From Desmodus rotundus (lineage: Eukaryota; Chordata; Mammalia; Chiroptera; Phyllostomidae): a stretch of 64,000 bases of DNA. Shown here piece after piece: positions 18,661-30,522 of this stretch. The notes beneath the pieces were generated by a model. It saw only the letters and a list, made by a program, of their open reading frames with translations. It searched no databases and was not told the origin of the DNA. The position numbers were made by a program, and so were the translations under genes. The stretch's first letter is position 1. Each line of letters starts with the position of its first letter. The DNA is taken from contig NC_071389.1 in the NCBI RefSeq assembly GCF_022682495.2, positions 179,242,056 to 179,306,055 of the forward strand, written 5' to 3'.

Positions 18661-19334
18661 ATCTCTCAATGTTTCAGTCACTGAATCAGTTAATAACATA
18701 TGAAATTGGAATTGGAATTCTGATTGTCATTTGAAACCCTTCATTGACAACTTCTGGCAAGAGCAAAAAAGTGTTAGCATCAAGCCCTGCACAACGTTGT
18801 CAGCTTGGCCAGCAATCCTAGAGACAATAGCGAGGCCCTCCACGGACACGGTCACCCACAGCCATGTGATGTCACAGACCACAAAACTGTGTATAAGAAC
18901 AGGGAGTCTGAAAGTGAATCAGAAGAATTTCACTCTCCATGGAAATAAGTTTTAGGAAGACTGAGTACCAGAGGTGGGCATGGGAGGCAGGCACAGAACA
19001 GAAAAGCTAGCTGACATTCTGAATATATCGCTTATATTTAACGGCTATTTAATGACAGGATAATAAATATTTAGGTTGAACCATATAGAAGTATCATTTT
19101 TGTAGATCCAAAGCAGTCAAATAGTGAAAACTCTCCTGATTTCCAATCTAATGCTTCCTACAAAATGCCAAGGAAAGATTTCCTGACATGGGCACACAAA
19201 ATGGGAGGCATTTAAACAAACAGAAGGATGGCTAGCATGGCATTTGTTTGTCAGATAAGGTGGGGGAATTCAATAACATCTTATTCTTTAAAGACACAGA
19301 TAACCTGAAGATCTGTGTCGAAGACACAGAAGAG

Positions 19335-19775
19335 AAGGGCCGTGCCTACCGACGGTTGTGCTCTGGCCATTATTTGGTGTGTCGGCTTGACTGGGCAACA
19401 GTCCTGTTATTCAAACACTACTATAGATGTTGCTTTAAAGGTACTTTGTAGATGTGAAACGCATCTATAAGCAGTTGACTTTAAGTAAGGGAGATTATCA
19501 TAGAAAATGTGGGCGGGCTTGATTTAATCAGTTGAAAGGTCAGAAGAGCCAAGGTGTTGCTTCCATGACGAAAAACACTTCCACTGTGGACAGCAGTTTT
19601 GGCCCCCGCCAGAGAGTTCTAACCCGCCCTTCCTGACAGCCTGCCCTCTGGCTTTGGGACTTGCCTAGTGAACTCTACAATTGCATAAGCCAACTCCTTG
19701 CAATAAATTTCATAATATATATCGCCCACTGACTCTGCTTCTCTTGTTGAACTCTGACTGATACAATATTCAATA
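19335..19775 (+). mobile_element. Ancient LTR-type repeat (ERVL/MaLR-like)
   Basis: Begins 'tgtcggcttgactgggcaac' and ends 'ttgaactctgactgataca', with 'ccaactccttgcaataaatt' (AATAAA) shortly before the end. That is the layout of an old ERVL-class LTR. Internal retroviral genes are absent. Confidence 0.5.
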
Positions 19776-21230
19776 CTAATTATCTCTCATGCGGCACTTC
19801 TGTGGGTTTTAGGAGATCCCACACACAGATACAACTCTGAGAAATTTCTGCAGAGCCTCATTTCCTGATACAGTTGATGTTCTCTCTGAAAGGCCTCTTG
19901 ACTATACCTTAACTCTCAACTTACGGTGGAATATTTCACCCTGACTTCTTTCTTCTGGGGTCTCCTCACCTGGCAGGCAGTGTTGTTGGATGAAGCCCTT
20001 TGTCGATCATTCAAACCCCATTAACCTCTGCTACTTCGGGGGTCAGGAGGGCTCATATACCTATTCAGCAACAGTGAAAAGGCAGCTAACATTCACTGCT
20101 GTACCCCTCCTTATTCCATCTTTAGGGGCAATTTCTACTAGCTTCTCATGATCAGAACTCCCTAAACAACATTTGGAAAAAAAGTTTTATGCCCTCCACA
20201 ATAGGGGACTTAGGTCAAGTTCTTCTAAGCACTCTCTTGTTCTCCAGTCAGCCTCAAATCTACAAGTTCCCATAGCGAAGCCGCACAGAGTCAGGGAGTA
20301 AGACTCTGGGTCCACCTCCAGCAAGCAGTGTCCCAAGTCTCCCAGGAGCCCTCTGGCTTCACCTCTCACTTGGCTTGGCAGGGGCGGGGTGGGTGGGACA
20401 CCCCAGCCAGCTCGTCTTCCACAGATTCCTTCACAGAATTTGTCTGTCATCAGTCTTTATTTTGTCCTTCTTTGGGCTGTTGGTAATTGTCCCTAAATCA
20501 GCTTGGCAAGGCCTGTGCAGTATGTATAAGGACTCTCTTTGGAATATAAGATTTCTCATCACCTACTATCTTCAGCTTCAGGTTTCAGCAGAAAGTCTGA
20601 GACCACAGAAGTCAAGTCTGTGTCATACTCTCTCACTGTCATCCCTGGCTAAGTTTCGTACTCTCACGAATTTGGTTATTCACATGAAAGCTTCTATCCA
20701 GAATTTTGCATCTTTAAAGAGCATCTCCCGGCTTATTTTAGTCTTCCGACGATGTTTTGCGAGTGTGGCTCTGCTTCTGAGTCCAACGATACTTGATGAG
20801 TCATGAGCCTGCATTGCTGTGCGTGGTTCCTGAAGCCTCCTGGACGGGCCTTCGTAGATGTAAGCACTGCACTCATTTCAAAGCTTCACCAGCAGGTGCA
20901 CCAATTCTCATCCTTCCTCCCACAACAATGCCAATTCTAGGGAGTTCCTGATGCTTCTATGATTATGCCTTTCTCTGAGGTCAATTGTCTTATACGCCCC
21001 CCTAGCTAATTTAATTTTAGAATGGAGAACGAAGAATTTCAAGTGACATAAAACCCAGAATTCATAAAAGAAAAGATAATGAATTTGATACGAAAAATCT
21101 CAAATTTCTAACTAGGAAAAAAAATGATCACACACAAGTACAGTTAAGAGAAAAATGACAAACTAAGACAGTGTATTTTCAGTTTGTATCACACTCAAAT
21201 GGCTATTTAATACTTAAAGAACTTTTTTCT
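19776..21230. other. Intergenic, unassigned moderately GC-rich sequence
   Basis: About 1.4 kb without a SINE, LINE or LTR that I recognise. It includes a GC-rich patch at 20370-20410. A 143-codon open frame at 20375-20806 has no visible domain, so it is not called as a gene. Confidence 0.5.
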
Positions 21231-22020
21231 TATGAATTATTTAGGAAAAGATCAATCACCCATTTAAAAAAAGATAAAGGCTATAAATTGTCATTTCGCA
21301 GGAAAGGAAATACGAATTGCTCTTAAGCATGTGAAAAAAATGCTTGCTATAATTCTTAATAAGAAAAATACAAATTAAAATCACAATGAGAAAACAATTT
21401 TTACCCCTAAAAGTAGCAGAGATCAAAACGTTTGATGAAGAAGTGCATGGGTGACGATGTAGAGAAAATGAAACTATCGGACAGTTGGAGTGCAAATCTG
21501 TACATTAATGTAGAGCAAACTGACCTGTCTACAAACATTCAGAAAGCACGGAATTATGCCTGTGGAAATACAATATTGCAGCATCGTTCGTAAACACAAA
21601 AGAGAGGAGTGATCGAAACTTCCATTAACAGAAGACTAGCCAAATAAATCCTAAATCCACGCACTAGGACCCCATTCATCCAGAGAGAAGAACGTGGCAG
21701 TTCTAATGAGTGTGAACAGAAAGGTTCGAGGTGCACTGTTCTCTGAGGGGGAAGTAAAGTTCAGAACAGTGCAAACTTGAGTTAAGTGTGTGCATGTGTG
21801 TGTGCTCGTGTACCTAACTGCTTGTGTTACGAACAGATTATGTCTGGAAAAGAACACAAAAACTCAACAGTATTCTTCCCCGGGAATGTGACCGGGTGAG
21901 CTGGCAATCACAGGAGAGAGCAGAAACTGTTTTCACTGATACATCCCTTTGTAACTTTTGAATTTTACACTGTGAGCATGCACATCGTCACAACATAGCA
22001 AATAATAATTTTAAGGGAGC
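21231..22020 (+). mobile_element. Old L1 fragment
   Basis: Degenerate ORF2-like content: 'caaattaaaatcacaatgag', then 'gacgatgtagagaaaatgaa', and 'aaatacaatattgcagcatc'. No frame remains. Confidence 0.45.
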
Positions 22021-22129
22021 AACCCATGAAGAAGAGAATCACAGATTACGATGAGAGTTTCCAAGGAACCAAACAGGTAGATGTCACAGAGAGTAAGGAG
22101 ACTGGCTAAATTACGTACAATGATCACAT

Positions 22130-22265
22130 AGTAGGGCTAAACTTAGGCTCCGAGAAGTTAAGCATTTTGCCTAAAGTCACACAGCAATAATTAGAAAAAT
22201 GGTTTGAATACAGATTTGTCTTACTGACTCCAGCACTGGTCCTGCCACTATATCTCCACTGCTCT
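22130..22265 (-). repeat. MIR SINE fragment
   Basis: 'ggctccgagaagttaagc', 'gcctaaagtcacacagcaat' and 'gaatacagatttgtc' match the reverse complement of MIR. Confidence 0.6.
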
Positions 22266-23080
22266 CAAGTGGGGACAAAACATTTTGTAAGAGAAAATAT
22301 ATATAACGTATGACCATCCTAGGAACCGGTGTAACTAATCGGTTTCAGGAAAGTGAGCGTTCTATTCCTGTCACAGCAGGCAGCACTTAGACGCAAATAA
22401 CTGGTTATAAGTCACGCAGGGTCTTGCAGTCAGGGAAAATTACTTTCACAAAAATCAGAAAGAACTAAGAAAAAAAGTACTCCGTGCTGGCCCTTACTGG
22501 AAAGAGATCTACAGAGCACATTCTAGCCAACCCGTGGAGAAATGTCTCATATGTAAGCGTTTGGGACCAAATCCGTGAGGGCAGCTCCAGCCACCGCAGC
22601 TGTTGTATTAGCTAAAACAGGCCAAAATCTCAGAGGGTTCTTGACATCCAATACAGAACTTGGAGTGTGTACCGTGAGGTCACTGACCCTACAGCCATGT
22701 GACCAAACAGGTGACCTTTCTGAAGACAGAACCTGTTTTTAGGGGCAAAACCAAAAATGCAACTTTTGAGAGTAGATTTTAACAATTGGGCAGGAGGGGA
22801 GAAAGGAGAAGAGGGTGCACTCGATAACCACAGCACAAACAGAACGCTGCAGCTGCAGCCCAGCTCCCATCCCGTGGCGGCCAAACCAGACCAGTCCTGC
22901 ACCGGGGAAGGAGCTCTGGAGAAGCCCACAGCCCACGTGCAGGCTCTCACTGCACTGCCAGCCCCGGAGAACTCCTCGCTGACATTCCAGCGTGAGAGTT
23001 TTGTTGGAGGGTGCAGACTGGATTTTTTTTTTTTTTTTGGTCTTTATTGTTTTCTAGTTACACAGGTATAAGATAACAAC
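22266..23080. other. Intergenic, unassigned
   Basis: About 0.8 kb with a GC-richer core at 22790-23000 containing overlapping open frames on both strands (104-106 codons). None shows a recognisable domain. A T14 run lies near 23022-23038. Confidence 0.5.
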
Positions 23081-23092
23081 ATTCTCATTTTA

Positions 23093-23341
23093 AAGATTTT
23101 ATTTAGGTTTTAGAGACAGGGAAGGGAGAGGGGAAGGGAGGGAGAAAGAGAGGGAAAGAAACATTGACGTGAAAGAGATACATCAATCATTTGTCAATTG
23201 GTTGTCAGTTGGTTGCCTCTTGTGTGTCCCCAACCAGGGACCTGGCCTGCAACCCAGGCTTCTGCCCAGACTGGGGATCAAACCAATGACCTTTCGGTTC
23301 ACAGGCTGGCACTCAATCCACTGAGCCACACCAGCCAGGGC
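23093..23341 (-). mobile_element. VES SINE
   Basis: Reverse-complement VES with polypurine segment 23115-23160, GTTGCCTCTTGTGTG, GGGACCTGGCCTGCAACCC and a tRNA-like head ending CCAGCCAGGG. Carries an internal expansion around 23165-23215. Confidence 0.88.
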
Positions 23342-23814
23342 AAAAGATTTTCATTTTAAAAGGTTTGTTCCACAATGAAGAAAAATAAAGAAGAAAGCAA
23401 GCAAAAGGTGAACTAATTTATTCATTTCAATATTGATAGATATTTGAATTGTTCCCAGTTTTTTCTATTGTAGAAGTATACCAAAGTTCTTTGTACATAC
23501 ATCTCTGTGCACTTGTACAAACATTTCTTTAGAATTGATTGCTGGCAGTAACAGGTGTATACCCCAACCAGGCCAAAAGCAGTGCCTAATCTGAGTCAGC
23601 ACGAAATGCTGTGCCTGGCTGTGCTACCCGTCCACACTCTTGCCCGGAGCCTGATCTGGGCTCCACAGCCTGACCAATCTCTCACCGCGCTGTCAGAGGT
23701 TGGGTGCTACCTGGTGTGCTCATGGAACACTTTTACATTGAAACCGGTTACCCTGTCTTATTAACCTTTGTGTAGAATATTCTCACACTTCTCTGCATTA
23801 ACTGAAACCCAACT

Positions 23815-23856
23815 TTTTTTTTCCATAATGTAGTGGTTATCACATTCACTTAACCC
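23815..23856 (+). pseudogene. tRNA-Val 5'-half-like fragment between direct repeats
   Basis: TTTCCATAATGTAGTGG continues TTATCACATTCACTTAAC and matches the 5' half of tRNA-Val up to the anticodon loop, with about five differences, all transitions. It lacks the anticodon stem 3' side and T arm. A T9 run precedes it, and 9-base direct repeats AACCCAACT lie at 23806-23814 and 23852-23860. Not a functional tRNA. Confidence 0.6.
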
Positions 23857-24036
23857 AACTATTTTTTTAAAAATGACGTCCTCTCAAAATGTGGCTGCTA
23901 CATTTCCGACAAAGTGGAAAGGGAAGTGGAAGTGGTGAGAAGAGGAAAGTCTACATCTGTGCTCTTGCATTCTTGTTCCTTTTGCTGATTTCAGGCCATT
24001 ATTTCTTCAGCATATAAAAGCGACTACTGAACGACC

Positions 24037-24232
24037 CAGCTGGTGTGGCTCAGTGGATTGAGTGCTGGCCTGTGAACCAAATGGTCACCAGTTTGATTCC
24101 CAGTCAGGGCACATGCCTGGCCTGTGGGTTGGGTCCCCAGTAGGGGGGCGCTCAAAAGGCAACAGCACACATTGCTGTTTCTCTCTCTTTCTCCCTCCCT
24201 TCCCCTGTCTAAAAATAAAATCTTAAAAAACT
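24037..24232 (+). mobile_element. VES SINE
   Basis: CCAGCTGGTGTGGCTCAGTG head, GTTTGATTCCCAGTCAGGG, GGTCCCCAGTAGG, the pyrimidine-rich segment and an A-rich tail. Close to the VES consensus apart from a changed middle section. Confidence 0.88.
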
Positions 24233-24239
24233 TTCTATA

Positions 24240-25000
24240 AAAAATAGCTCCTTAAATAGATAGTTGTGAAGGTTGCAAAACATTATGAGTATAATTAATG
24301 CCACTGAATTGTACACCTAAAAATGGTTCAAATGATAAATTCTATGTCATGTATTTTAGGCTCCTCTGAGGCCCATGCCATCAGCCCACCCCAGACTCTG
24401 CTCCTTCTTATCACGGTCATCCTCACACCTGTTCCTTCCTTCACAACGATCCAGGACTCTGATCCAGAGCTCAGTTATCTTCTCAACTCCAAGTTAGACC
24501 TACACTCGAAACAGCAAAAATGAATTCATAATTAAAATGTGGAACAAAATAGTAACAATGTAAACATCAGAAAAAGTATGGAAGATGCGTGTATGATCCC
24601 AGGTAGGAGATTCTATGGGGAACACCAGAGTCCACAGTTGGGGAGGGGACGAGAGATTTGACTTTATTAAAACTTGAAATGTATGAATAGAAAGAAAAAA
24701 TTTCCATAATGTCTAAAAGCAAATGATAGAGGGAAAATGCTTGCAACAACAGGTATTTCAGAGGAAAACACAGATAACTGAGAAGAAACTCAAACACACT
24801 AGAAGTGAAGACAAACACAAACTATAACTGGGATATGCCATTTCTCCCCTCCCTCGTGTAATAATAAGAAGCCAAAATTAAACACATTGAGAACGTGTGG
24901 AACTGAGAAGAGGGGCAGAGGAGGTCCGATATTCTTACCCATGGCTAGTGGAGGTAAAATTGCTGCAGTCTTTCTGTAAAGTAATCAGGTAGCATCTGGT
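24240..25000. other. Intergenic, mostly old L1-like
   Basis: A-rich, with faint L1 ORF2-type phrases in 24540-24990 ('gaaacaaactc'-like content) but no clear boundary. No gene recognised. Confidence 0.4.
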
Positions 25001-26100
25001 AACACTTTCGTTGTAGTAGTTGTTGTTCAAGTGCAGTGGTCTCCCTTTAACCCCCACCACTCTCCCCAACCCCACCCACCCCCACCTCCCACCCTCAATC
25101 CTACCCCCCTTTGGCTTTGTCCATTGGTCTTTTATACATGTTCTTTGACAACCCTACCCCTTCTTTCCCCCATTATCCTGCCACCCCACCTCCCACCTCT
25201 CTGGTTACTGTCAGTTTGTTCTTTATTTCAATGTCTCTGGTTATATTTTGTTCGCTTGTTTGTTTTGTTGATTAGGTTCCACTTGTAGGTGAGATCATAT
25301 GGTATTTGTCTTTCACTGGCTGGCTTATTTAACTTAGCATAATGCTCTCCAGACCCATCCATGCTGTCACAGAGGGTAGGAGCTCCTTCTTTCTTTCTGC
25401 CTTGTAGTATTCCATTGTATAAATGTACCATAGTTTTCTGATCCACTCATTGACTGATGGGCACTGAGGTTGCTTCCAGCACTTGGTTATTGTAAATTGT
25501 GCTGATATGAACATTGGGGTGCATAGGTTCTTTTGAATTGGTGTTTTGGTATTCTTAGGGTATAGTCCCTGCCATGGAATTGCCAGGTCAGAATGCAATT
25601 CCATTTTTAGTTTTCTGAGGATATACCATACTGTTTTCCACAGTGGCTGCACCACTCTGCATTCCTACCAACAGTGCACTAGGCTTCCCTTTTCTCCACA
25701 TCCTCTCCAGCACTTGTTGTTTGTTGATTTATTTGTGATCCCAATCTGACAGGTGCGAAGTGTTTTATTTTAATTTGCATCTCTCTCATGGTTAGTGATA
25801 CTGAGCATCCTTTCATATGTCTCTGGGCCATCCGTATGTCCCCCTTGGAGAAGTGTATGTTCAGGTCCTTTGCCCATTTTTTAATTGGATTGTTTGCCTT
25901 CCTGAGGTGGAGTTGTGTGAATTCTTTATGTATTTTGGAGATCAAACCCTTTTCTAAGGTATCATTGGCAAATATATTTTCCCATACAGTTGGTTCTCTT
26001 TTCATTGTGCTGATGTTTTCTTTAGCTGTGCAGAAGCTTTTCATTTTGATGATATCCCATTTGTTTATTCTTTTCTTTATGTCCCTTGTGGTAGCATTTT
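25001..26100 (-). mobile_element. 5'-truncated L1 (ORF2 C-terminal part)
   Basis: The minus strand encodes ORF2p stretches: [18 protein letters not shown] at about 25920, and [10 protein letters not shown] with C-W-K-Q-P-Q-C-P-S near 25500, with frameshifts between them. C-rich 3' UTR on the + strand at 25040-25200. Confidence 0.88.
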
Positions 26101-26337
26101 TAATTTGGCATACATTTCAGCTCATGACTCTCACTTTTAGGAATATATTATAGAGAAATAGGCTATATGAATAAAAATGCCCATCTCCTATACTATTACT
26201 CTCAAATCTTTTTCTATCCAGCATGTTCCTCACTTCAGAGTCCCCTCCTCTTTGGTTTCTTGTCTACTTCTGGCTAATTCTATTTGCTGACATCTTTTTT
26301 CTCTCCTGAAACCACCCTGTAAAATACCACCCCCCCC

Positions 26338-27155
26338 TTGCCCTGGCTGGTGTTGCTCAGTGGATTGAGTACCAGCCTGCGAACGAAAGGGTCACCAGTT
26401 CGGTTCCCAGTCAGGGCACATGCCTCGGTGCAGGCCAGGTCCCCAGTGGGGGTTGGGGCACATGAGAGGCAACCATGTCGGGGAGCTCCATCCTGTGGAA
26501 TCCTCCCAGCGGCCACAGATGAGAATAAAGAGTCGTCCCAGACACAATCTTGTTGGCCCAGCAGGAAAGGGGGTGGCAATTCCCTCTAGTGGAGAATGCC
26601 CCAAGCCCTTCTGTGACATGGCTCTTATTAGGGTTGGGAAGTGCAGTGGGATACAGCACACGTGCATAGCTTATCAATCCGTGTCCAAAAGCCTATAGTC
26701 ATAAAAAACTGACACTCTCTATAGATAACAATTGAAAAAACACAGAAATCTTTTCAGGTCGGGATCTGTGAGACATGCAGACACCAGATGGTTGTAAATG
26801 CGTATATCATGAAGCAGGGAGCTTCACTCCTTATGCCTTGAACTCAAACATCTGGGTTATGCCGACAGCTTATCGCTGGGCAGAGCAGGCTTCAAAGAAC
26901 AAAATGTACATCTCAGGCATGATTCCCACGGGAACCCTCGGTGTCAGAGTCGGATCATGCCTGCCACCTCCGTTTTCACCTGGTTTTCCGGGGACACTTA
27001 CCAGCCCCTTTCAGAGCTTGCTCTCACAGGTCTACAGTTTCCAAAACCACAGAGTAGTCCCCAACACAACCACACATTGATGTTTCTCTCCCTGTCTTTC
27101 TCCCTCTCTTCCTCTCTCTCTAAAAATAAATAAATAAAATCTTTTTTTAAGTGCC
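26338..27155 (+). mobile_element. VES SINE split by a solo LTR
   Basis: Head at 26338-26475 (CCCTGGCTGGTGTTGCTCAG to GAGAGGCAACCA). It resumes at 27067 with CAACCACACATTGATG and continues to the pyrimidine-rich tail and (AAAT)n. The two halves join exactly to the SINE consensus once the LTR at 26476-27066 and one copy of CAACCA are removed. Confidence 0.92.
26476..27066. mobile_element. Solo LTR of an endogenous retrovirus
   Basis: 591 bases beginning TGTCGGGGA and ending TCCCCAACA (TG...CA termini, imperfect inverted repeat), with the 6-base duplication CAACCA at 26470-26475 and 27067-27072. Six bases is typical of betaretrovirus-like (ERVK/class II) insertions. No gag, pol or env remains. 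Orientation is uncertain; minus is slightly favoured because an AATAAG precedes a U5-like segment on that strand. Confidence 0.85.
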
Positions 27156-27159
27156 TTTC

Positions 27160-28463
27160 TTATTAAAGAAAAAAATACCCACCCATCACCATTCCTACCA
27201 TTTGCCTTCACTGTTACTGCAACTAATCTGACGTGGGCTGCTGCCAATCATCATGAAACTGTGCAGACCGAAATCACTAAAAACATAAAGGCCTCTTGCC
27301 TCATCTGAGCTCTCCGTGCTGACCAGCAATACTATTCTCTAAGCAGATGTCTCTCTTTTCCCTTTCTAAAAATTCCAAAATTCTGACCTTCATACATCCC
27401 AAACTTATCACTTCCTCCTTCATTCTTAGCATGTGGCCTTGTCTTTTATTTTGCTGAGAAAATGGAGTTCACCAGGCAAGAACAGTCTACATTTTCTTCC
27501 CTATTACTTTCAAATATATCAGAATCTTTACCCATCCTCCCCTCTGCCATGGGAAAGAGACACTCTTTCTACCCCAGGTTATTTATTCCATGTGTGCTCT
27601 GGGTCTCATATTTATCCGCTGTCTCAAGGATCTTGGTCTTGCATGCATTTTTAATCTTTCCCTTTCAACTGAACCTTTTACCTCAAGTTATAAACATGAG
27701 CTATTTTCTCACATATATGTGAAAATATATTGACACTGCATATAACCCTGTATTTAGATATTATCTCTTTCCTTCCTGCTATAACAAAATTCTTAAAAGA
27801 GACTTCTAAACTCATTTTTTCCACTTCCTTACCTCCTATTGATTTCACATCTGTCACCAGCATACCAATGAAAGCTGATGAAAGGTGATGTCTATATGGT
27901 TAGTTTCATTGCATACTCTTCTCTCATCATGTTACTTTACATCTCATTAGCATTTTATATTGATGAATGCTCCCTTCACCTTGAAAATCACTCCTTCCTT
28001 AGCTTTCATCACATCATTTTTTTAGCCCTTTATTTCCTTCACCATCTCAGTATTAATATGGAAATGGAGACTTTACCATCAGCAAAGGTTGCTATGAGAG
28101 AAGAGTGTTACTAACTAGCAAGGGAAAGATCTGTCTTCTAGCTGATTCAATGTGAAGAATCTGAAAGACCTTCTCCTAACTAAAAGCTCATCATTACCCT
28201 TTGAGGACGGAGCCAGGTGTGGGAAGTCTTCATGAACGTCAGGAGCCTGTGGTTCACTTCACCTTTGCTTGATGAGAGTTAGAGAAATAGGCACTTTAAG
28301 TCATATATTGCTGGAGAGTTTAAATTAGTGGGCCTATTTGAACGTACCCACTGACCTAGAAATTCCCACATATATATTCATCAATGTACAAAATAACATA
28401 AATATTTATCTAAAATATACAGAAAAAAATCATAGGACCTATGATGCGGACTCTGGCCAGCAG
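27160..28463. other. Intergenic, no recognised element
   Basis: 1.3 kb of AT-rich sequence. Open frames of up to 86 codons (27433-27722) have no recognisable domain. Confidence 0.6.
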
Positions 28464-29010
28464 TGTCCCCGGTGTCATGGATGTGACAAACAAATTCACA
28501 AGGACTGCAGAAGTCCTGTGGAGAAAAGGGGCAGCGTGGCCACTCTCTGAGTGAGAGAGCTCCCTGACCCTTGCCTGGACAGGCTTTTATTGCTTTTCTG
28601 GGAGCATTACATCAAGGAAGGTCCTCATCCATTATGCACAGGTTTGCTTTAGGTGATTACCTTTTACAGATAACAAAGAAAAGGATGTTGCTGATTACTT
28701 CTTACAGATAACAAAGAAAAGGAGGTTGCAAATGCAAGGGGAAAAAGTGGTTGAACTGGTTATACTCCATCCTTGGGAGGTTTAGTACAGTCTTTAGGAA
28801 GTTACTTTAGAGATATGCATTAAACATTTGCTGCCTTAATTCAGGATGAGGGCATTTTAACAAAAGCAAGCCACAAAGCAGCCTAGATATAATGCAGGCC
28901 TGGTTTCCCATGGGAAAGTCGATCTGTGGGCCTGGCTCCTGTGTGCCGCCTCACGCCTGTCGGTTTTCCAAACCAGGGCTGAGCTACATTCGCCACTGCC
29001 ACGGGGACCA
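28464..29010 (-). mobile_element. LTR of an endogenous retrovirus, probably class II
   Basis: Ends TGTCCCCGG and CGGGGACCA are inverted. On the minus strand, AATAAAAGCCTG lies about 100 bases before a U5-like end (GGGAGCTCTCTCACTC). It contains a tandem-like duplication 'cttttacagataacaaagaa' / 'ttcttacagataacaaagaa' near 28665-28715. No TSD found and no internal genes. Confidence 0.65.
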
Positions 29011-29039
29011 GTCCCCTATAGATCTAGGACAGCTAAAAC

Positions 29040-30450
29040 AATTTTGAAAAACAAAAGACAAACTTGGAGAACTATGCTACTGGATTTCAAGACTCACTAT
29101 AAAGCAGTGAGGTAGAAGTGAAAGGATAGGCCACATAAGTAAATAAAAGAGAAAATGCATAAATAGACCTACACATATATTATTATTAATTTTCAACAAA
29201 GCTTATAAGGAAATTCAATGAAGAAAGGGTAGTTATATCTATAAATGGTGCTGGAACAATTAGAATCTGTAAGAAGAAAAAAATGACATATATAAAAGTT
29301 AGATCAAAGTAGATCACAGACCTAAAACTGTAAATGTATAGAAGAAAACAAAGGCAATATTTGTGACTCTCGACTAAGCAAAGATTTCTTAAGCAATATA
29401 CAGAAAAGTACAAACTATAATACAAAGATTGATAAACTAGGCTTCATAAAAATTAACAATTTCTGTTCTTTGAAACACACTGTTAAGAGAACAAAAAGAC
29501 AAGCCACAGACTGGGAAAAATATTTTCAATGTGTATATCTGATAAGAACTTGTATCCAGAATATATAAAGAACACTGAAAATTCAAATAAATAAGCAAAG
29601 AAATAAATGGGCAAAATATTTTAACGATCTTTCATCAAAGAAAAATATATAGACAGCATATAAAGCACATGAAAAGACGCTCAACGTCATTAATCATTAA
29701 GGAAATGGCAATTAAAACCACAATGAGATACCTATGTGCCTACTAGAATGGCTAAAATTAAAAAGTCTCACTATACCAAGTGTTGTTGAGGATGTGAAGG
29801 AAACGGAACTCCCGCACACTTCTGGTTGGAATATAAAACGGTACAATCACTTTGGAAAAGAGCTTGGTAGTTTCTTATAAAGCTAGACATACAACTACCA
29901 TATGATCCCGCCATTCTACCTCCTAAGTATTTACTCAAGAGAAAGGAAAACCTATGCCCATACAAAGGTGTGTGCCCAAATGCTCGTAACAACTTTATTT
30001 TTACTAGGCAAAAACTGGAAACAACCTAAATGTCCATGAAAAGTGGATGGATGGACAGATTGTGACATACCCATATAATGGAATATTAGCAATGACAAGG
30101 ATTAAGCTACTGATGCACACAACAACAAGGACGAATCTCAAAGCAATGATGCTCACAATGACTCTGTAAAACTATGTACTCTAAAACTCTAGAAGATACA
30201 ATCTACTCTATAGTGACAGAAAGTAAATCACGGGTTGCCTGGGGATGGGGGCAGTATTGGGCAACAGGGAAGAGAGAGGGAGAAGAATTACCAAACGCAT
30301 AAAAAACCTTTTCAGAAGAATTGATATATTAACTATCTTCACAGTGGTGACAGATTCACAGGTGACATATACACATATGTCAAAATTTAACAAATTTTGT
30401 TCTTTAAATATATTCAGTTCACTGCCCATTAATTGCACCTCAGTAAAAGG
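29040..30450 (+). mobile_element. Old L1 (ORF2 3' half and 3' UTR)
   Basis: Diverged ORF2 DNA: 'catgaaaagacgctcaacg', 'caattaaaaccacaatgaga', 'ctaaatgtccatgaaaagtg', then the 3' region 'ttgcctggggatgg'. Many stops. Overlapping 172- and 92-codon open frames at 30208-30726 are chance frames. Confidence 0.75.
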
Positions 30451-30522
30451 AGGAGGAGAATTTGAAGGCAACCGTGAGGCTGATGGGGCCCTGGTGAAAA
30501 TGAGTTTGACACCCCTGCTGTA
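30451..30522. mobile_element. hAT-type element end
   Basis: 'gaaggcaaccgtgaggctga' then 'tgaaaatgagtttgacaccc' and CTGCTG form the 3' end of a non-autonomous hAT related in its terminal TGACACCCCTG to those at 2005 and 4120. The other end is missing, probably lost against the L1. Confidence 0.55.

Noticed and set aside
20375..20806. 143-codon open frame in the A2M-KLRG1 intergenic region
   Set aside because: No recognisable motif, no start context or splice evidence.
22630..23071. Mirror open frames (104-106 codons) in a GC-richer patch
   Set aside because: Open on both strands because of composition; no protein family recognised.
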